A DNA stretch of 47,170 nucleotides from an uncultured Pseudacidovorax sp. Lineage in GTDB: Bacteria; Pseudomonadota; Gammaproteobacteria; Burkholderiales; Burkholderiaceae_C. The notes beneath the pieces were generated by a model. It was not told where the DNA came from. It did not search any database and saw only the letters and a program-made list of their open reading frames with translations. Location: NCBI RefSeq assembly GCF_913773995.1, contig NZ_CAJYES010000120.1:1-47170 (forward strand), given 5' to 3'. The position numbers and the translations under genes are program-made. Positions 1-7,538 of this stretch are shown piece after piece (position 1 is the first letter of the stretch; each line of letters starts with the position of its first letter).

Positions 1-2
1 GG

Positions 3-437
3 CCGCCCGCGGTGGCACCGATGCTGGTGCATGGCGACCTGCGCAACGGCAATCTGGTCGTGGGGCCCGAGGGCCTGCGCGCCGTGCTCGACTGGGAATT
101 GGCCCACCGCGGCGACCCCATGGAAGACCTGGGCTGGTTCTGCGTGAACGCCTGGCGCTTCGGCGGCACCGGCCGGCCCGCTGGCGGCATCGGCACGCGC
201 GAGCAACTGTTCGCCGCCTACGAGGCGGCCGGCGGCGCGCGGGTGGACCCGCAGCGCGTGCGCTTCTGGGAAGTGCTGGGCAACCTCAAGTGGGGCGTCA
301 CCTGCGATGCCATGGGCCTGGCCTGGCGCAGCGGGCAGGACCGCCGCATCGAACGCCTGGCCATCGGCCGCCGTGCCACCGAGGTCGAGGCCGATCTGCT
401 TCAACTCATCGCGCCCCGCGGCGCGGCTTCATCATGA
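3..437 (+). CDS. Phosphotransferase family protein (APH-like), 5' truncated
   Basis: This is the C-terminal part of an aminoglycoside-phosphotransferase/choline-kinase-like protein; the start lies outside the window. The catalytic-loop motif HGDLRNGN (Asp as base, Asn as metal ligand) and the following metal-binding DWE (LDWELAHRGDP) are both intact, so the protein looks active. Members of this group that sit next to acyl-CoA dehydrogenases are usually called acyl-CoA dehydrogenase-associated phosphotransferases, but their small-molecule substrate is unknown. Its stop overlaps the start of the DUF6285 gene (ATGA), a pairing I recall as recurrent, so the two are probably translationally coupled. 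Resistance to aminoglycosides should not be inferred from the family name. Confidence 0.85.
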   Translation, partial: PPAVAPMLVHGDLRNGNLVVGPEGLRAVLDWELAHRGDPMEDLGWFCVNAWRFGGTGRPAGGIGTREQLFAAYEAAGGARVDPQRVRFWEVLGNLKWGVTCDAMGLAWRSGQDRRIERLAIGRRATEVEADLLQLIAPRGAASS

Positions 438-817
438 ACCTGCCTGCCCAGCCCGAGGAGATCCTGGCCGCGGCGCAGTCCGCCATCGAGGCGGCGGTGC
501 GCCGGGAGGAGGGCGCGGGCCGATCCGACTTCGACCTGCGCGTGGCCGCGCGGCTGCTGGGCGTGCTCCAGCGCGAGCAGCGGCAGGGCAAGGCCGCGGA
601 AGCGGACGAGCGCGCGGGCCTCCTGCGACTGCTGTGCGCACATGGCATGGCCAATGACGACATGGCGGGCGGGGCGTCGCTGGACGCGCTGCGGCAGCGC
701 CTGTGCGACGGCATGGCCGATGACCGGCTGGCGGTCGACGACCCGTCGCTGCTCGTCCATCTGTGGCGAACCACCCTGGCCCGGCTGGCCATCGACAACC
801 CGGCCTACCGGTGGTGA
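434..817 (+). CDS. DUF6285-type small protein
   Basis: A 127-residue, mostly helical, soluble protein with no signal peptide or membrane segment. The C-terminal stretch with LARLAIDNPAYRW and the central region rich in charged helices match what I know of DUF6285, a domain of unknown function found beside APH-like phosphotransferases. The ATG at 434 overlaps the stop of the preceding gene, which fixes the start and argues for a two-gene unit. No catalytic motif is visible; a role as a partner or regulator of the kinase-like protein is only an inference from linkage. Confidence 0.75.
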   Translation: MNLPAQPEEILAAAQSAIEAAVRREEGAGRSDFDLRVAARLLGVLQREQRQGKAAEADERAGLLRLLCAHGMANDDMAGGASLDALRQRLCDGMADDRLAVDDPSLLVHLWRTTLARLAIDNPAYRW

Positions 818-839
818 AGCCGTTGGCCGCGCCGTTCTT

Positions 840-867
840 TTGATAAACCGACGCGTCGGGTTATAAA
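840..867 (+). promoter_or_regulatory. Promoter with TetR-type operator, copy 1
   Basis: The 20-bp site TAAACCGACGCGTCGGGTTA (844-863) contains the perfect palindrome CCGACGCGTCGG. It is one of five related sites in the window. A -35-like TTGATA (840-845) and a -10-like TATAAA (862-867), 16 nt apart, bracket it, so a bound repressor would occlude RNA polymerase. It lies about 100 bp upstream of the quinone reductase gene at 966, which it probably controls. Confidence 0.6.
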
Positions 868-965
868 CGAGGGCGTCGTGCGATTCGCAGCCTGACGCCG
901 CAGCGTGCAGCGCGGCGCGTCGCCTCTCCCTGTCCCCACGCCGAATCCCGTCCAGGAGCCCTTCC

Positions 966-1736
966 GTGAACGTGCTGATCGTCCATGCCCACCCGGAGCC
1001 GCGCTCCTTCAACCGTGCATTGCTGGACACGGCCGTGCGCACGCTGGGCGGGCAGGGCCATCAGGTGGTGGTGTCCGACTTATATGCCATGGGCTTCAAC
1101 CCGGTGGCGGGCCCCGGCGACTTCAGCGAGCGCCGCTTTCCCGATGCCCTGCAGTACGACCGCGAGCAGAAGCAGGCGTCGCAGCGCGGCAGCTTCGTGC
1201 CCGACATCCAGCAGGAGATCGACAAGCTGCTGGCCTGCGACCTGCTGATCCTGCAGTTCCCGCTGTGGTGGTTCTCGGTGCCCGCGATCCTCAAGGGCTG
1301 GATCGACCGGGTCTTCGTCAACGGGCTGGTCTATGGCGCAGGCGGCAAGCGCTTCGACCAGGGCGGGCTGCGGGGACGCCGGGCCATGCTGTCCTTCACC
1401 ACCGGCTGCTTCCCCGCCATGATGGACAGCGACGGCCTGCTGGGCGAGCGCGACGTGATCCTGTGGCATCTGCAGCATGGCGTCTTCGGCTACAGCGGCC
1501 TGCAGGTGCTGCCGCCCTTCGTGGGCTGGGCCATCCAGTACAGCGACGAGGCCCAGCGTGCGGCCTATCTCGATGCCTATGCGCAGCGGCTGCGCGGGAT
1601 CGAGGGCGACAGCCCCATGCCCACGCATCCTCTTGCGGATTTCGGCCCCGACTGGCGGCTCAAGCCGGAAGTCGCGCCGCGCACGGCCGGCCACCGCCGC
1701 GCCGCCGCCGCGCCCACGACGAGGCCGGACCTGTGA
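966..1736 (+). CDS. NAD(P)H-dependent quinone reductase, flavodoxin fold
   Basis: A 256-residue flavoprotein of the NQO1/KefF/MdaB group. It opens with a beta strand and FMN/FAD phosphate-binding loop (VLIVHAHPEPRSFN, near residues 3-16). The segment LLILQFPLWWFSVPAILKGWIDRV (about 92-115), shown here as two landmarks, QFPLWWFSVPA and KGWIDRV, is the hallmark of the family. The reaction is expected to be two-electron reduction of quinones or other electrophiles with NAD(P)H in the cytosol. The start is GTG, chosen because AGGAG stands about 8 nt upstream. The last 30 residues are Arg/Ala-rich and probably disordered. The gene is first behind operator copy 1 and overlaps the thioesterase gene by GTGA, so it likely belongs to the catabolic regulon; its exact substrate is unknown. 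Confidence 0.85.
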   Translation: MNVLIVHAHPEPRSFNRALLDTAVRTLGGQGHQVVVSDLYAMGFNPVAGPGDFSERRFPDALQYDREQKQASQRGSFVPDIQQEIDKLLACDLLILQFPLWWFSVPAILKGWIDRVFVNGLVYGAGGKRFDQGGLRGRRAMLSFTTGCFPAMMDSDGLLGERDVILWHLQHGVFGYSGLQVLPPFVGWAIQYSDEAQRAAYLDAYAQRLRGIEGDSPMPTHPLADFGPDWRLKPEVAPRTAGHRRAAAAPTTRPDL

Positions 1737-2611
1737 GCGCCACTGTCCCCGTTCCCGATCTGGCCGACCGACTGCAGCTGCGCGCCGCCGGACCCGGCCG
1801 CTGGCGCAACCTTCATGGCGACGCCAACCAGAACGGCCGCGCCTATGGCGGCCAGCTGCTCGGCCAGGCGATGCATGCCCTGCTCATGGAGATGCCGGCC
1901 GGCCGTGCGCCCACCATGATGCAGTTCCTCTTCCTGCAGGGCGCCATGCCCGCGCAGCCCATCGTCTTCGAGGTGGCGCGGCTGCAGGAAGGCAAGCGCT
2001 TCAGCGCCTGCCATGTGCGCGGCACGCAGGGCGAACGCACAGTGCTCGATGCCCATGCGACCTGCGCCGCCGCCATGGAAGGGCCCTCGCACCGGCTGGA
2101 CAGTGCCGCGCCGCCTGGCGAGCAGCCGGCGATCCTGCCCACGCTCGAGGACATCCCGGCTGCCACGCGCGAGGCCCTTGCCCGCATGGGCGGCTACGGC
2201 CGAGGCTGCGATGCCGCGATCGATTCCCGCATTCCAGAGATGGAGCGCCAGCTCGATCCGCAGCGCGCCGGCCCGCAACTGCGCTACTGGCTCAAGGCGC
2301 CGCAGCCGCTGGGCGACGATCCGGCCGTGCAGATCGCCGCCTTCGCCTATCTGTCGGACTGGTGGCTCAACGCCTGCATGCTGTTGCCGCACCTGGGGGA
2401 GGCGGGCGAGCGGGCCATGTACATCTCAAGCCTCAACCATGCGCTGTGGCTGCACGCCCCGCTGCGCGCCGACGACTGGCTGCATGTGCAGACCGCCTGC
2501 GTGCATTCGGCCGGCGGCCGCGGCCTGGCGGTGGCGCAGTACCACGATGCCGACGGCCGGCATGTGGCCACCGCCACGCAGGACTGCCTGATGGCCTTCG
2601 CGGGGCGTTGA
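1733..2611 (+). CDS. Acyl-CoA thioesterase, TesB-like double hotdog
   Basis: A 292-residue protein with the layout of type II (TesB-family) acyl-CoA thioesterases, which hydrolyse acyl-CoA to free acid and CoA. The N-terminal hotdog has the typical GRAYGGQLLGQAMHAL segment near residues 36-51, and the C-terminal hotdog contains SLNHALWLHAPLRADDWL and the closing GRHVATATQDCLMAF strand. Catalytic residues in this family are an Asp/Thr/Gln group; a candidate Asp lies in the AYLSDWWL segment. The GTG start at 1733 overlaps the stop of the quinone reductase, so the pair is coupled. The likely role is releasing CoA from dead-end or overaccumulated intermediates of the pathway encoded downstream. 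Confidence 0.88.
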   Translation: MSATVPVPDLADRLQLRAAGPGRWRNLHGDANQNGRAYGGQLLGQAMHALLMEMPAGRAPTMMQFLFLQGAMPAQPIVFEVARLQEGKRFSACHVRGTQGERTVLDAHATCAAAMEGPSHRLDSAAPPGEQPAILPTLEDIPAATREALARMGGYGRGCDAAIDSRIPEMERQLDPQRAGPQLRYWLKAPQPLGDDPAVQIAAFAYLSDWWLNACMLLPHLGEAGERAMYISSLNHALWLHAPLRADDWLHVQTACVHSAGGRGLAVAQYHDADGRHVATATQDCLMAFAGR

Positions 2612-2620
2612 GCCGGCCTT

Positions 2621-2941
2621 TCAGACCTGCTCGTCGGGCAGTTGCACCCGCAGGCCTTCCAGCTCTGCCTGCATGCGGATCTGGCAGCACAGCCGGCTGG
2701 TGTCGCGCAGATCGGGCACACCCTCCAGCATGAAGGTCTCGGTCTCGGTGCGCGCGGGCAGCAGGGGCAGGAAGGCCGGGTCCACGTAGCCATGGCAGGT
2801 GGCACAGCTGCAGGCCCCGCCGCAGTCGCCCAGGATGCCCGGCACGCCGTGGTCCACGGCCACCTGCATCAGGCTGCGGCCCACCGGCGCCTCGACGGCA
2901 TGTTCGGCACCTTGGGGGTCGATGAAAACAACGGTGGGCAT
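2621..2941 (-). CDS. [2Fe-2S] ferredoxin, putidaredoxin/adrenodoxin type
   Basis: A 106-residue electron carrier. Cluster ligands are seen as C40-x5-C46-x2-C49 (DCGGACSCATCHG) plus C86 in the RLCCQI segment, the spacing of vertebrate-type/putidaredoxin ferredoxins. An extra Cys (C44) lies inside the ligand loop and another (C85) precedes the last ligand. It probably passes electrons from the ferredoxin reductase at 18538 to the oxygenase at 3065-4848. The gene runs away from the oxygenase genes and shares with them a 120-bp intergenic region holding operator copy 2. It converges on the thioesterase gene with only 9 bp between the stops. Confidence 0.92.
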   Translation of the reverse strand: MPTVVFIDPQGAEHAVEAPVGRSLMQVAVDHGVPGILGDCGGACSCATCHGYVDPAFLPLLPARTETETFMLEGVPDLRDTSRLCCQIRMQAELEGLRVQLPDEQV

Positions 2942-2978
2942 GGGGCTTCGTCCTTGGTGAAAGTCGCTGAAACGGGGT

Positions 2979-3008
2979 TTGACATAGTCCGTCTCGTCGG
3001 ACTATTAT
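2979..3008 (+). promoter_or_regulatory. Divergent promoter with TetR-type operator, copy 2
   Basis: The operator is 2985-3004. ATAGTCCG (2984-2991) and CGGACTAT (2998-3005) form a perfect 8-bp inverted repeat. TTGACA (2979-2984) and TATTAT (3003-3008), 18 nt apart, make the best sigma70-like promoter in the window and point toward the dioxygenase alpha gene. The palindrome can also place TATGTC as a -10-like element toward the ferredoxin gene. Both units are therefore likely repressed through this one site. Confidence 0.65.
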
Positions 3009-3064
3009 TCCATCAACGCAGTCGCCGGACAACACACATCCACATCGAACGGAGGAACCCTGGC

Positions 3065-4357
3065 ATGGACCCTTGCGCCCACGTGATTCCCATCACCCCT
3101 GCGACCGCCGCCCCCGTGCCGCGGTGGGACCAGCTCGTGCGCGAAGGCCACGTGCACGGCTCGCTCTACACCGACCCGGCCATCTACCAGGCCGAACTGG
3201 AGAAGATCTGGTTCCGCACCTGGGTGTACGTCGGCCACGAGAGCGAGATCCCCAACGCCAACGACTACGTCATGAAGTCCATCGGGCCCGAGCCGGTGCT
3301 CATGACGCGCGACCGCACGGGCCAGATCCACCTGCTGCACAACCGCTGCCCCCACCGCGGCAACCGCGTGTGCATGACGGAGCAGGGCAACGCGCGCTCC
3401 TTCACCTGCCCCTATCACGGCTGGACCTTCGCCAACGACGGCGCACTCAAAGGCTGGCCCTTTCCCTCGGGCTACGAGGGTGTGGACCGCAAGGACCATG
3501 GCCTGGGCAAGGTGGCCCGCGTCGCCAGCTACCGCGGCTTCGTCTTCGGCTCCATGGCAGCCGAAGGCCCCAGCCTCGAAGAGCACCTGGGTGCGGCCAT
3601 GAAGTCCATCGACGCGCTGTGCGAAACCTCGCCCGAGGGCGAGGTGCAGGTGACGGCCGGCTTCCTCAAGCACAAGGTCAAGGCCAACTGGAAGTTCCTG
3701 GTCGAGAACGAGACGGATGGCTACCACCCGTCCTTCGTGCATGCCTCCATCTTCGAGGTGGCGCAGAGTGGCATCGGCTCGCTCTACAGCGCGGAGTCGA
3801 CGGCGGTGTCGCGCGACTTCGGCAACGGCCACACCGAGAACGACCTGCGGCCCGAGTTCCGCAAGCGCGACGAGCCCATGTCCTGGTTCGGCACCACGGC
3901 CGACCGGCTGCCCGACTACGCCGCGCGCATGAACGCGGCCTATGGTGAGGAGAAGGCGCGCCGCATCATGATCGACGGCACGCCGCACATCATGATCTTC
4001 CCGAACCTGTTCATCGCGGAGATACAGATCTTCGTGCTGCAGCCACTGTCGGTGAACGAGACCGTGCAGCACGTGACCGCGCTGCAGTTCAAGGGCGCGC
4101 CCGACCTCAACCGCCGCATGCGCCAGCAGACCATGGGTTCGGTGGGGCCGGCGGGATTCCTGCTGGCCGACGATGCCGAGATGTACGAGCGCACGCAGAT
4201 GGGCGTGCAGATGCGCAATCCCGAGTGGCTGTTCCTGGGCCGCGGCATGCACCGCGAGCGCCGCGACGCGGACGGCTTCCTGATCGGCGACAACACCGAC
4301 GAGGTGCCCAGCCGCGGCATCTGGCGCCACTACCGGCAGATGATGGAGGCCGCGTGA
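3065..4357 (+). CDS. Ring-hydroxylating dioxygenase, alpha subunit
   Basis: A 430-residue catalytic subunit of a Rieske non-heme iron oxygenase that adds O2 across an aromatic or unsaturated ring to give a cis-dihydrodiol. The Rieske cluster ligands are C95-x-H97 and C115-x2-H118 (CPHRG, CPYHGW). The mononuclear iron site is D218-x2-H221-x4-H226 (ETDGYHPSFVH), with the third ligand probably D369 or D370 (LLADDAEMY). The length and the SRGIWRHYRQMM ending fit the two-subunit benzoate/cumate/salicylate-like group, but the substrate cannot be read from the sequence. The ATG at 3065 is preceded by GGAGG, and an upstream in-frame extension lacks such support. It overlaps the beta-subunit gene by TGATG and lies about 55 bp after the promoter/operator at 2979-3008. 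Confidence 0.93.
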   Translation: MDPCAHVIPITPATAAPVPRWDQLVREGHVHGSLYTDPAIYQAELEKIWFRTWVYVGHESEIPNANDYVMKSIGPEPVLMTRDRTGQIHLLHNRCPHRGNRVCMTEQGNARSFTCPYHGWTFANDGALKGWPFPSGYEGVDRKDHGLGKVARVASYRGFVFGSMAAEGPSLEEHLGAAMKSIDALCETSPEGEVQVTAGFLKHKVKANWKFLVENETDGYHPSFVHASIFEVAQSGIGSLYSAESTAVSRDFGNGHTENDLRPEFRKRDEPMSWFGTTADRLPDYAARMNAAYGEEKARRIMIDGTPHIMIFPNLFIAEIQIFVLQPLSVNETVQHVTALQFKGAPDLNRRMRQQTMGSVGPAGFLLADDAEMYERTQMGVQMRNPEWLFLGRGMHRERRDADGFLIGDNTDEVPSRGIWRHYRQMMEAA

Positions 4358-4848
4358 TGCCGATGAGCCCCGAAGCGCGCGCCGCGCTGGAAGACGTCAC
4401 GCAGTTCATCTACCGCGAAGCCCGTCTGCAGGACGAGCACCGCTACGACGACTGGGAAGCGCTGTGGACCGACGACGGCGTGTACTGGGTGCCGGCCAAC
4501 GGCGACGGCGGTGACCCGGAGCAGGTCATGTCGATCATCTACGACAACCGCTCGCGCATCGCACTGCGCATCCGCCAGTACCACACCGGCAAGCGCTTCA
4601 GCCAGACGCCGCAGTCGCGCCTGCGCCGGCTGGTGTCGAACATCGAGGTGGAGCAGGACGATGGCCAGGAGCTGTCGGTGGGCTGCAACATGCTCATCTT
4701 CGAGAACCAGACCCGCGGCGACGTGCTCTGGGCCGCGCGCACCGAGTACCGGCTGCGCCGCGTGGACGGCACGCTGCGCATGGTGCGCAAGAAGGTGAAT
4801 CTGGTGAACAACCAGGACGCCCTGTACTCGATGGCCTTTCTCGTCTGA
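4357..4848 (+). CDS. Ring-hydroxylating dioxygenase, beta subunit
   Basis: A 163-residue NTF2-like cone-fold protein, the structural partner in an alpha3beta3 oxygenase. Family features are the N-terminal helix ending in YREARLQDEHRYDDWEALW, the strand DGVYWVPANGD, and the RRLVSNIEVEQ and TEYRLRRVDGTLRMVRKKVNLV strands that pack on the alpha subunit. It has no metal-binding motif, as expected. The ATG at 4357 shares its A with the alpha-gene stop codon (TGATG), so the two subunits are translationally coupled. Length is normal for the family. Confidence 0.92.
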   Translation: MPMSPEARAALEDVTQFIYREARLQDEHRYDDWEALWTDDGVYWVPANGDGGDPEQVMSIIYDNRSRIALRIRQYHTGKRFSQTPQSRLRRLVSNIEVEQDDGQELSVGCNMLIFENQTRGDVLWAARTEYRLRRVDGTLRMVRKKVNLVNNQDALYSMAFLV

Positions 4849-5019
4849 CATGAACCCACCCCGTTTGGACTTCCTCACTGCGTGTGGAAGTCCCATCCCC
4901 CTCAAGGGGCGCACCCGGCGGCCGGGCAAAGCCCGTTCCGCGGGTGCACTGACATGGCCTGCTCCGCGGCCATTCGACGGATAACTGACGCGCCATCCAT
5001 GGCGGACACGGAGACAAGC
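4849..5019. repeat. Intergenic region resembling a dispersed Comamonadaceae repeat
   Basis: This 171-bp gap between the oxygenase and the next operon segment carries GC-rich short inverted repeats (CCCCCTCAAGGGG near 4896; CCCGTTCCGCGGG near 4930). The series CCCTCAAGGGG, CCGGGCAAAGCCCG, TTCCGCGGGTG is one I remember as a recurrent intergenic element in Comamonadaceae genomes. It may serve as a transcription attenuator or simply be a repeat. No reading frame in it looks coding. Only one clear copy lies in this window, so repetitiveness is recalled, not shown. Confidence 0.35.
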
Positions 5020-5850
5020 ATGAACACCCCGACCCAACCCGGCCCCGAGCGGCTGGTGGCCGACGGCCCGGTGCTGCTGAGCCTGCATGCGGATGGCGTG
5101 GCCCATTTGCACCTGAACCGGCCCGACGCAGCCAACGGCCTCAACGTGGAGCTGCTGCGCGCGCTGCACGATGCGGTGCTTCGCATCCACGGCGACGGCC
5201 GCGTGCGTGCCGTGCTGCTGACCGGCGAGGGCAGGCACTTCTGCGCGGGCGGCGACGTCCACACCTTCCTTGCGAAGGGTGAGGCGCTGCCGGACTACAT
5301 CCGCGTGGCGACCGCGCTGCTGCAGCTGGCCACGGCCGCGTTGATCCGGCTCAATCCGCCGGTCGTCGCCGCTGTGCATGGCTTCGCGGCGGGCGGGGGC
5401 GGCATGGGCCTGGTCTGCGCCAGCGACTTGGTGCTCGCGGCCGAGTCGGCCAGGTTCCTGGCCGGTGCCACCCGCGTGGCCATGGTGCCCGACGCCGGCG
5501 TGTCGGCGACGCTCACGCAGCTGGTGGGCTTCCGGCGTGCGATGGAGATCCTCATGCTCAATCCGACGCTCACCGCAGCCGAGGCGAAGGAGATCGGCCT
5601 CGTCACGCGCGTGGTGCCCGATGCCGAACTGCAGGACGCCGCCTGGGCCCTGGCCCGCGAGCTGGCGGCGGGCGCGCCGGCTGCGCTGGCCAACACAAAG
5701 CGCCTGCTGTGGAACGGCATCGGCCAGGGCGTGGAAGCGGCCATGCCTGAAGAGAACCATGCGCAGGCCTTCCTCTCGGGCATGGCCGATGCGCGAGAAG
5801 GCCTGGCGGCCGTGATCGAGAAGCGCGCGCCGCGCTTCACTGGGCGCTGA
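5020..5850 (+). CDS. Enoyl-CoA hydratase/isomerase family protein (PaaG-like active site)
   Basis: A 276-residue crotonase. The oxyanion-hole segments FCAGGD (74-79) and GFAAGGGGMG (121-130) are present, so it should bind an acyl-CoA thioester. The two Glu of true hydratases are missing. Instead D158 lies in VAMVPDAG, the position of the catalytic Asp in Delta3,Delta2-enoyl-CoA isomerases such as PaaG. It may therefore shift a double bond or perform a related reaction on a ring-derived CoA ester rather than hydrate. ATG 5020 has GGAGA just upstream; an in-frame ATG at 4999 is a weaker alternative. It is followed directly by the SDR gene with no gap. Confidence 0.88.
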   Translation: MNTPTQPGPERLVADGPVLLSLHADGVAHLHLNRPDAANGLNVELLRALHDAVLRIHGDGRVRAVLLTGEGRHFCAGGDVHTFLAKGEALPDYIRVATALLQLATAALIRLNPPVVAAVHGFAAGGGGMGLVCASDLVLAAESARFLAGATRVAMVPDAGVSATLTQLVGFRRAMEILMLNPTLTAAEAKEIGLVTRVVPDAELQDAAWALARELAAGAPAALANTKRLLWNGIGQGVEAAMPEENHAQAFLSGMADAREGLAAVIEKRAPRFTGR

Positions 5851-6591
5851 ATGTCGGGCACCACCGCAGCGCGGCGACGCGCACTGGTGACCGGCGGTGC
5901 CCGCGGCATCGGCGCGGCCATCGTCCGGCGTCTGGCGGCCGACGGGCTGGAGGTCTGGTGCGCCGACCTTGACGCCGATGCAGCCCGGGCGCTGGCGGCC
6001 GAGACAGACGCCAAGGCCTGCACGCTCGACGTCTGCGACTTCGACCGCGTGCATGCGGCACTGGCCGACATCGGCCCGCTCGACGTGCTGGTCAACAACG
6101 CGGGCGTGGACCAGCATGCCTTCTTCACGCAGACCGCGCCCGCCGACTGGCGCCGGCTGCTGGCCGTGAACCTGGAGGCCGTGCTCAACACCACCCATGC
6201 CGTGCTGCCTGGCATGCAGGCCCGCGGCCACGGCCGCATCGTCAATGTGGCTTCCGAGGCGGGCCGACTGGGCTCGCGCGGCGGCTCGGTCTATGCGGCC
6301 GCCAAGGGCGGGGTGATCGCCTTCACCCGCTCCATCGCACGCGAGAACGGCCGCAAGGGCATCACCGCCAACGTGGTGGCGCCGGGCCCCATCGACACAC
6401 CGCTGCTGCGGCAGGCCGTGGCGGCGGGCGGCGATCGGCTGATGGATGCCATGACGCAGGCCACGCTGCTGGGGCGCCTCGGCAGCGCGGAAGAAGTGGC
6501 GGCGGCCGTGGCCTTCCTGGCATCGGAGCAGGCCAGCTATGTGACGGGCGAGGTGCTGGGCGTCTCGGGCGGCATGGGGTGCGGGGCATGA
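5851..6591 (+). CDS. Short-chain dehydrogenase/reductase
   Basis: A 246-residue classical SDR. The dinucleotide-binding motif TGGARGIG is at 14-21, NNAG follows the fourth strand, and the catalytic residues S135, Y148 and K152 are all present (VASEAG, YAAAK). D40-x-D42 after the second strand suggests NAD(H) preference. In this setting it could oxidise the cis-dihydrodiol made by the dioxygenase or a 3-hydroxyacyl-CoA; the sequence does not decide. The start abuts the crotonase stop at 5850, and the stop overlaps the start of the esterase gene (ATGA), so it is inside a tight operon. Confidence 0.92.
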   Translation: MSGTTAARRRALVTGGARGIGAAIVRRLAADGLEVWCADLDADAARALAAETDAKACTLDVCDFDRVHAALADIGPLDVLVNNAGVDQHAFFTQTAPADWRRLLAVNLEAVLNTTHAVLPGMQARGHGRIVNVASEAGRLGSRGGSVYAAAKGGVIAFTRSIARENGRKGITANVVAPGPIDTPLLRQAVAAGGDRLMDAMTQATLLGRLGSAEEVAAAVAFLASEQASYVTGEVLGVSGGMGCGA

Positions 6592-7538
6592 GCGGCGAAC
6601 TGCCTCAGGCCACCGACGACGGCGCCGTCGAGGCCGTCATCGCCAAGGTGCGCGCTGTCTATGGCCGCTGGCGCCGCGACACGCCCGTGGCGCAGATGCG
6701 CGCCGATTGGGACCAGCTCTTCAGCGCCACCGGCGACGCGCGTTTCACGCCCGTGCAGGCCGACGGCGTGCCCTGCGCCTGGATCGCCGCGCCGGGCGTG
6801 CGCGAGGACCGCGTCATCGTCTACTTCCACGGCGGCGGCTTCCAGGTCGGCTCGCTGCAGTCGCATCGCGAGCTGATGGGCCGGCTCTCCGCCGCGGCGG
6901 GCGTGCAGGTGCTCGGCGTGGACTACCGGCTGGCGCCGGAGCAGCACCATCCCGCGCCCCTGGAGGACGCCCTCACCGTGATGCGCTGGCTGGGCACGCA
7001 GGGCCTGCCGCTGCCGCACATCGCTCTGGCCGGCGACTCCGCGGGCGGCGGGCTGGCGCTGGCCACGCTTCTGGCGTTGCAAGGTCTGGGCGACGAGCGC
7101 CCGGTCGCCGCCTTCGTCATGTCTGCCTGGACCGACCTGGCCGCCACCGGCGAGAGCTACGAGACGCGCAAGCAGGCAGACCCCATCCACCAGCGGCCCA
7201 TGATCCAGGCCATGGCCCGCAACTTCCTGGGCCCGCAGGCCGATGCGCGCGACCCGCTGGCCTCGCCGCTGTATGCCGATGCGGCGGCGCTGGGCCGGCT
7301 GCCGCCCCTGCTGCTGCAGGTCGGCGACCGCGAGACGGTGCTGAGCGACTCCGTCGAATTCGCGCAGCGCGTCAATGCCGCGGGCGGCCGAGCCGTGTGC
7401 CAGGCCTGGCCAGGGATGGTCCACGTGTTCCAGCAATTCCCGAACGAGCTGCCCCAGGCGCGCGCTGCGCTGGCGGAGGGCGGCCTCTTCCTTGCCGCCC
7501 ACCTGGGCGGCGCTTCCACCGGAGACATCGCCTCATGA
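6588..7538 (+). CDS. Alpha/beta hydrolase, hormone-sensitive-lipase (type IV esterase) family
   Basis: A 316-residue alpha/beta hydrolase. HGGG (81-84) forms the oxyanion hole and GDSAGG (149-154) carries the nucleophile S151. D247 (GDRE) and H279 (MVHVF) complete the triad in the usual order. The family hydrolyses carboxylic esters or lactones and sometimes carbamates. No signal peptide is seen, so it acts in the cytosol. A possible job here is cleavage of an ester or lactone intermediate after ring hydroxylation, which is inference from linkage. The ATG at 6588 overlaps the SDR stop; a few in-frame codons upstream have no better support. Confidence 0.9.
   Translation: MSGELPQATDDGAVEAVIAKVRAVYGRWRRDTPVAQMRADWDQLFSATGDARFTPVQADGVPCAWIAAPGVREDRVIVYFHGGGFQVGSLQSHRELMGRLSAAAGVQVLGVDYRLAPEQHHPAPLEDALTVMRWLGTQGLPLPHIALAGDSAGGGLALATLLALQGLGDERPVAAFVMSAWTDLAATGESYETRKQADPIHQRPMIQAMARNFLGPQADARDPLASPLYADAAALGRLPPLLLQVGDRETVLSDSVEFAQRVNAAGGRAVCQAWPGMVHVFQQFPNELPQARAALAEGGLFLAAHLGGASTGDIAS

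Noticed and set aside
3-437. Aminoglycoside resistance gene from the HGD...DWE motifs.
   Set aside because: The context with DUF6285 and CoA catabolism matches the acyl-CoA-dehydrogenase-associated phosphotransferases, and the family fold alone does not imply resistance.
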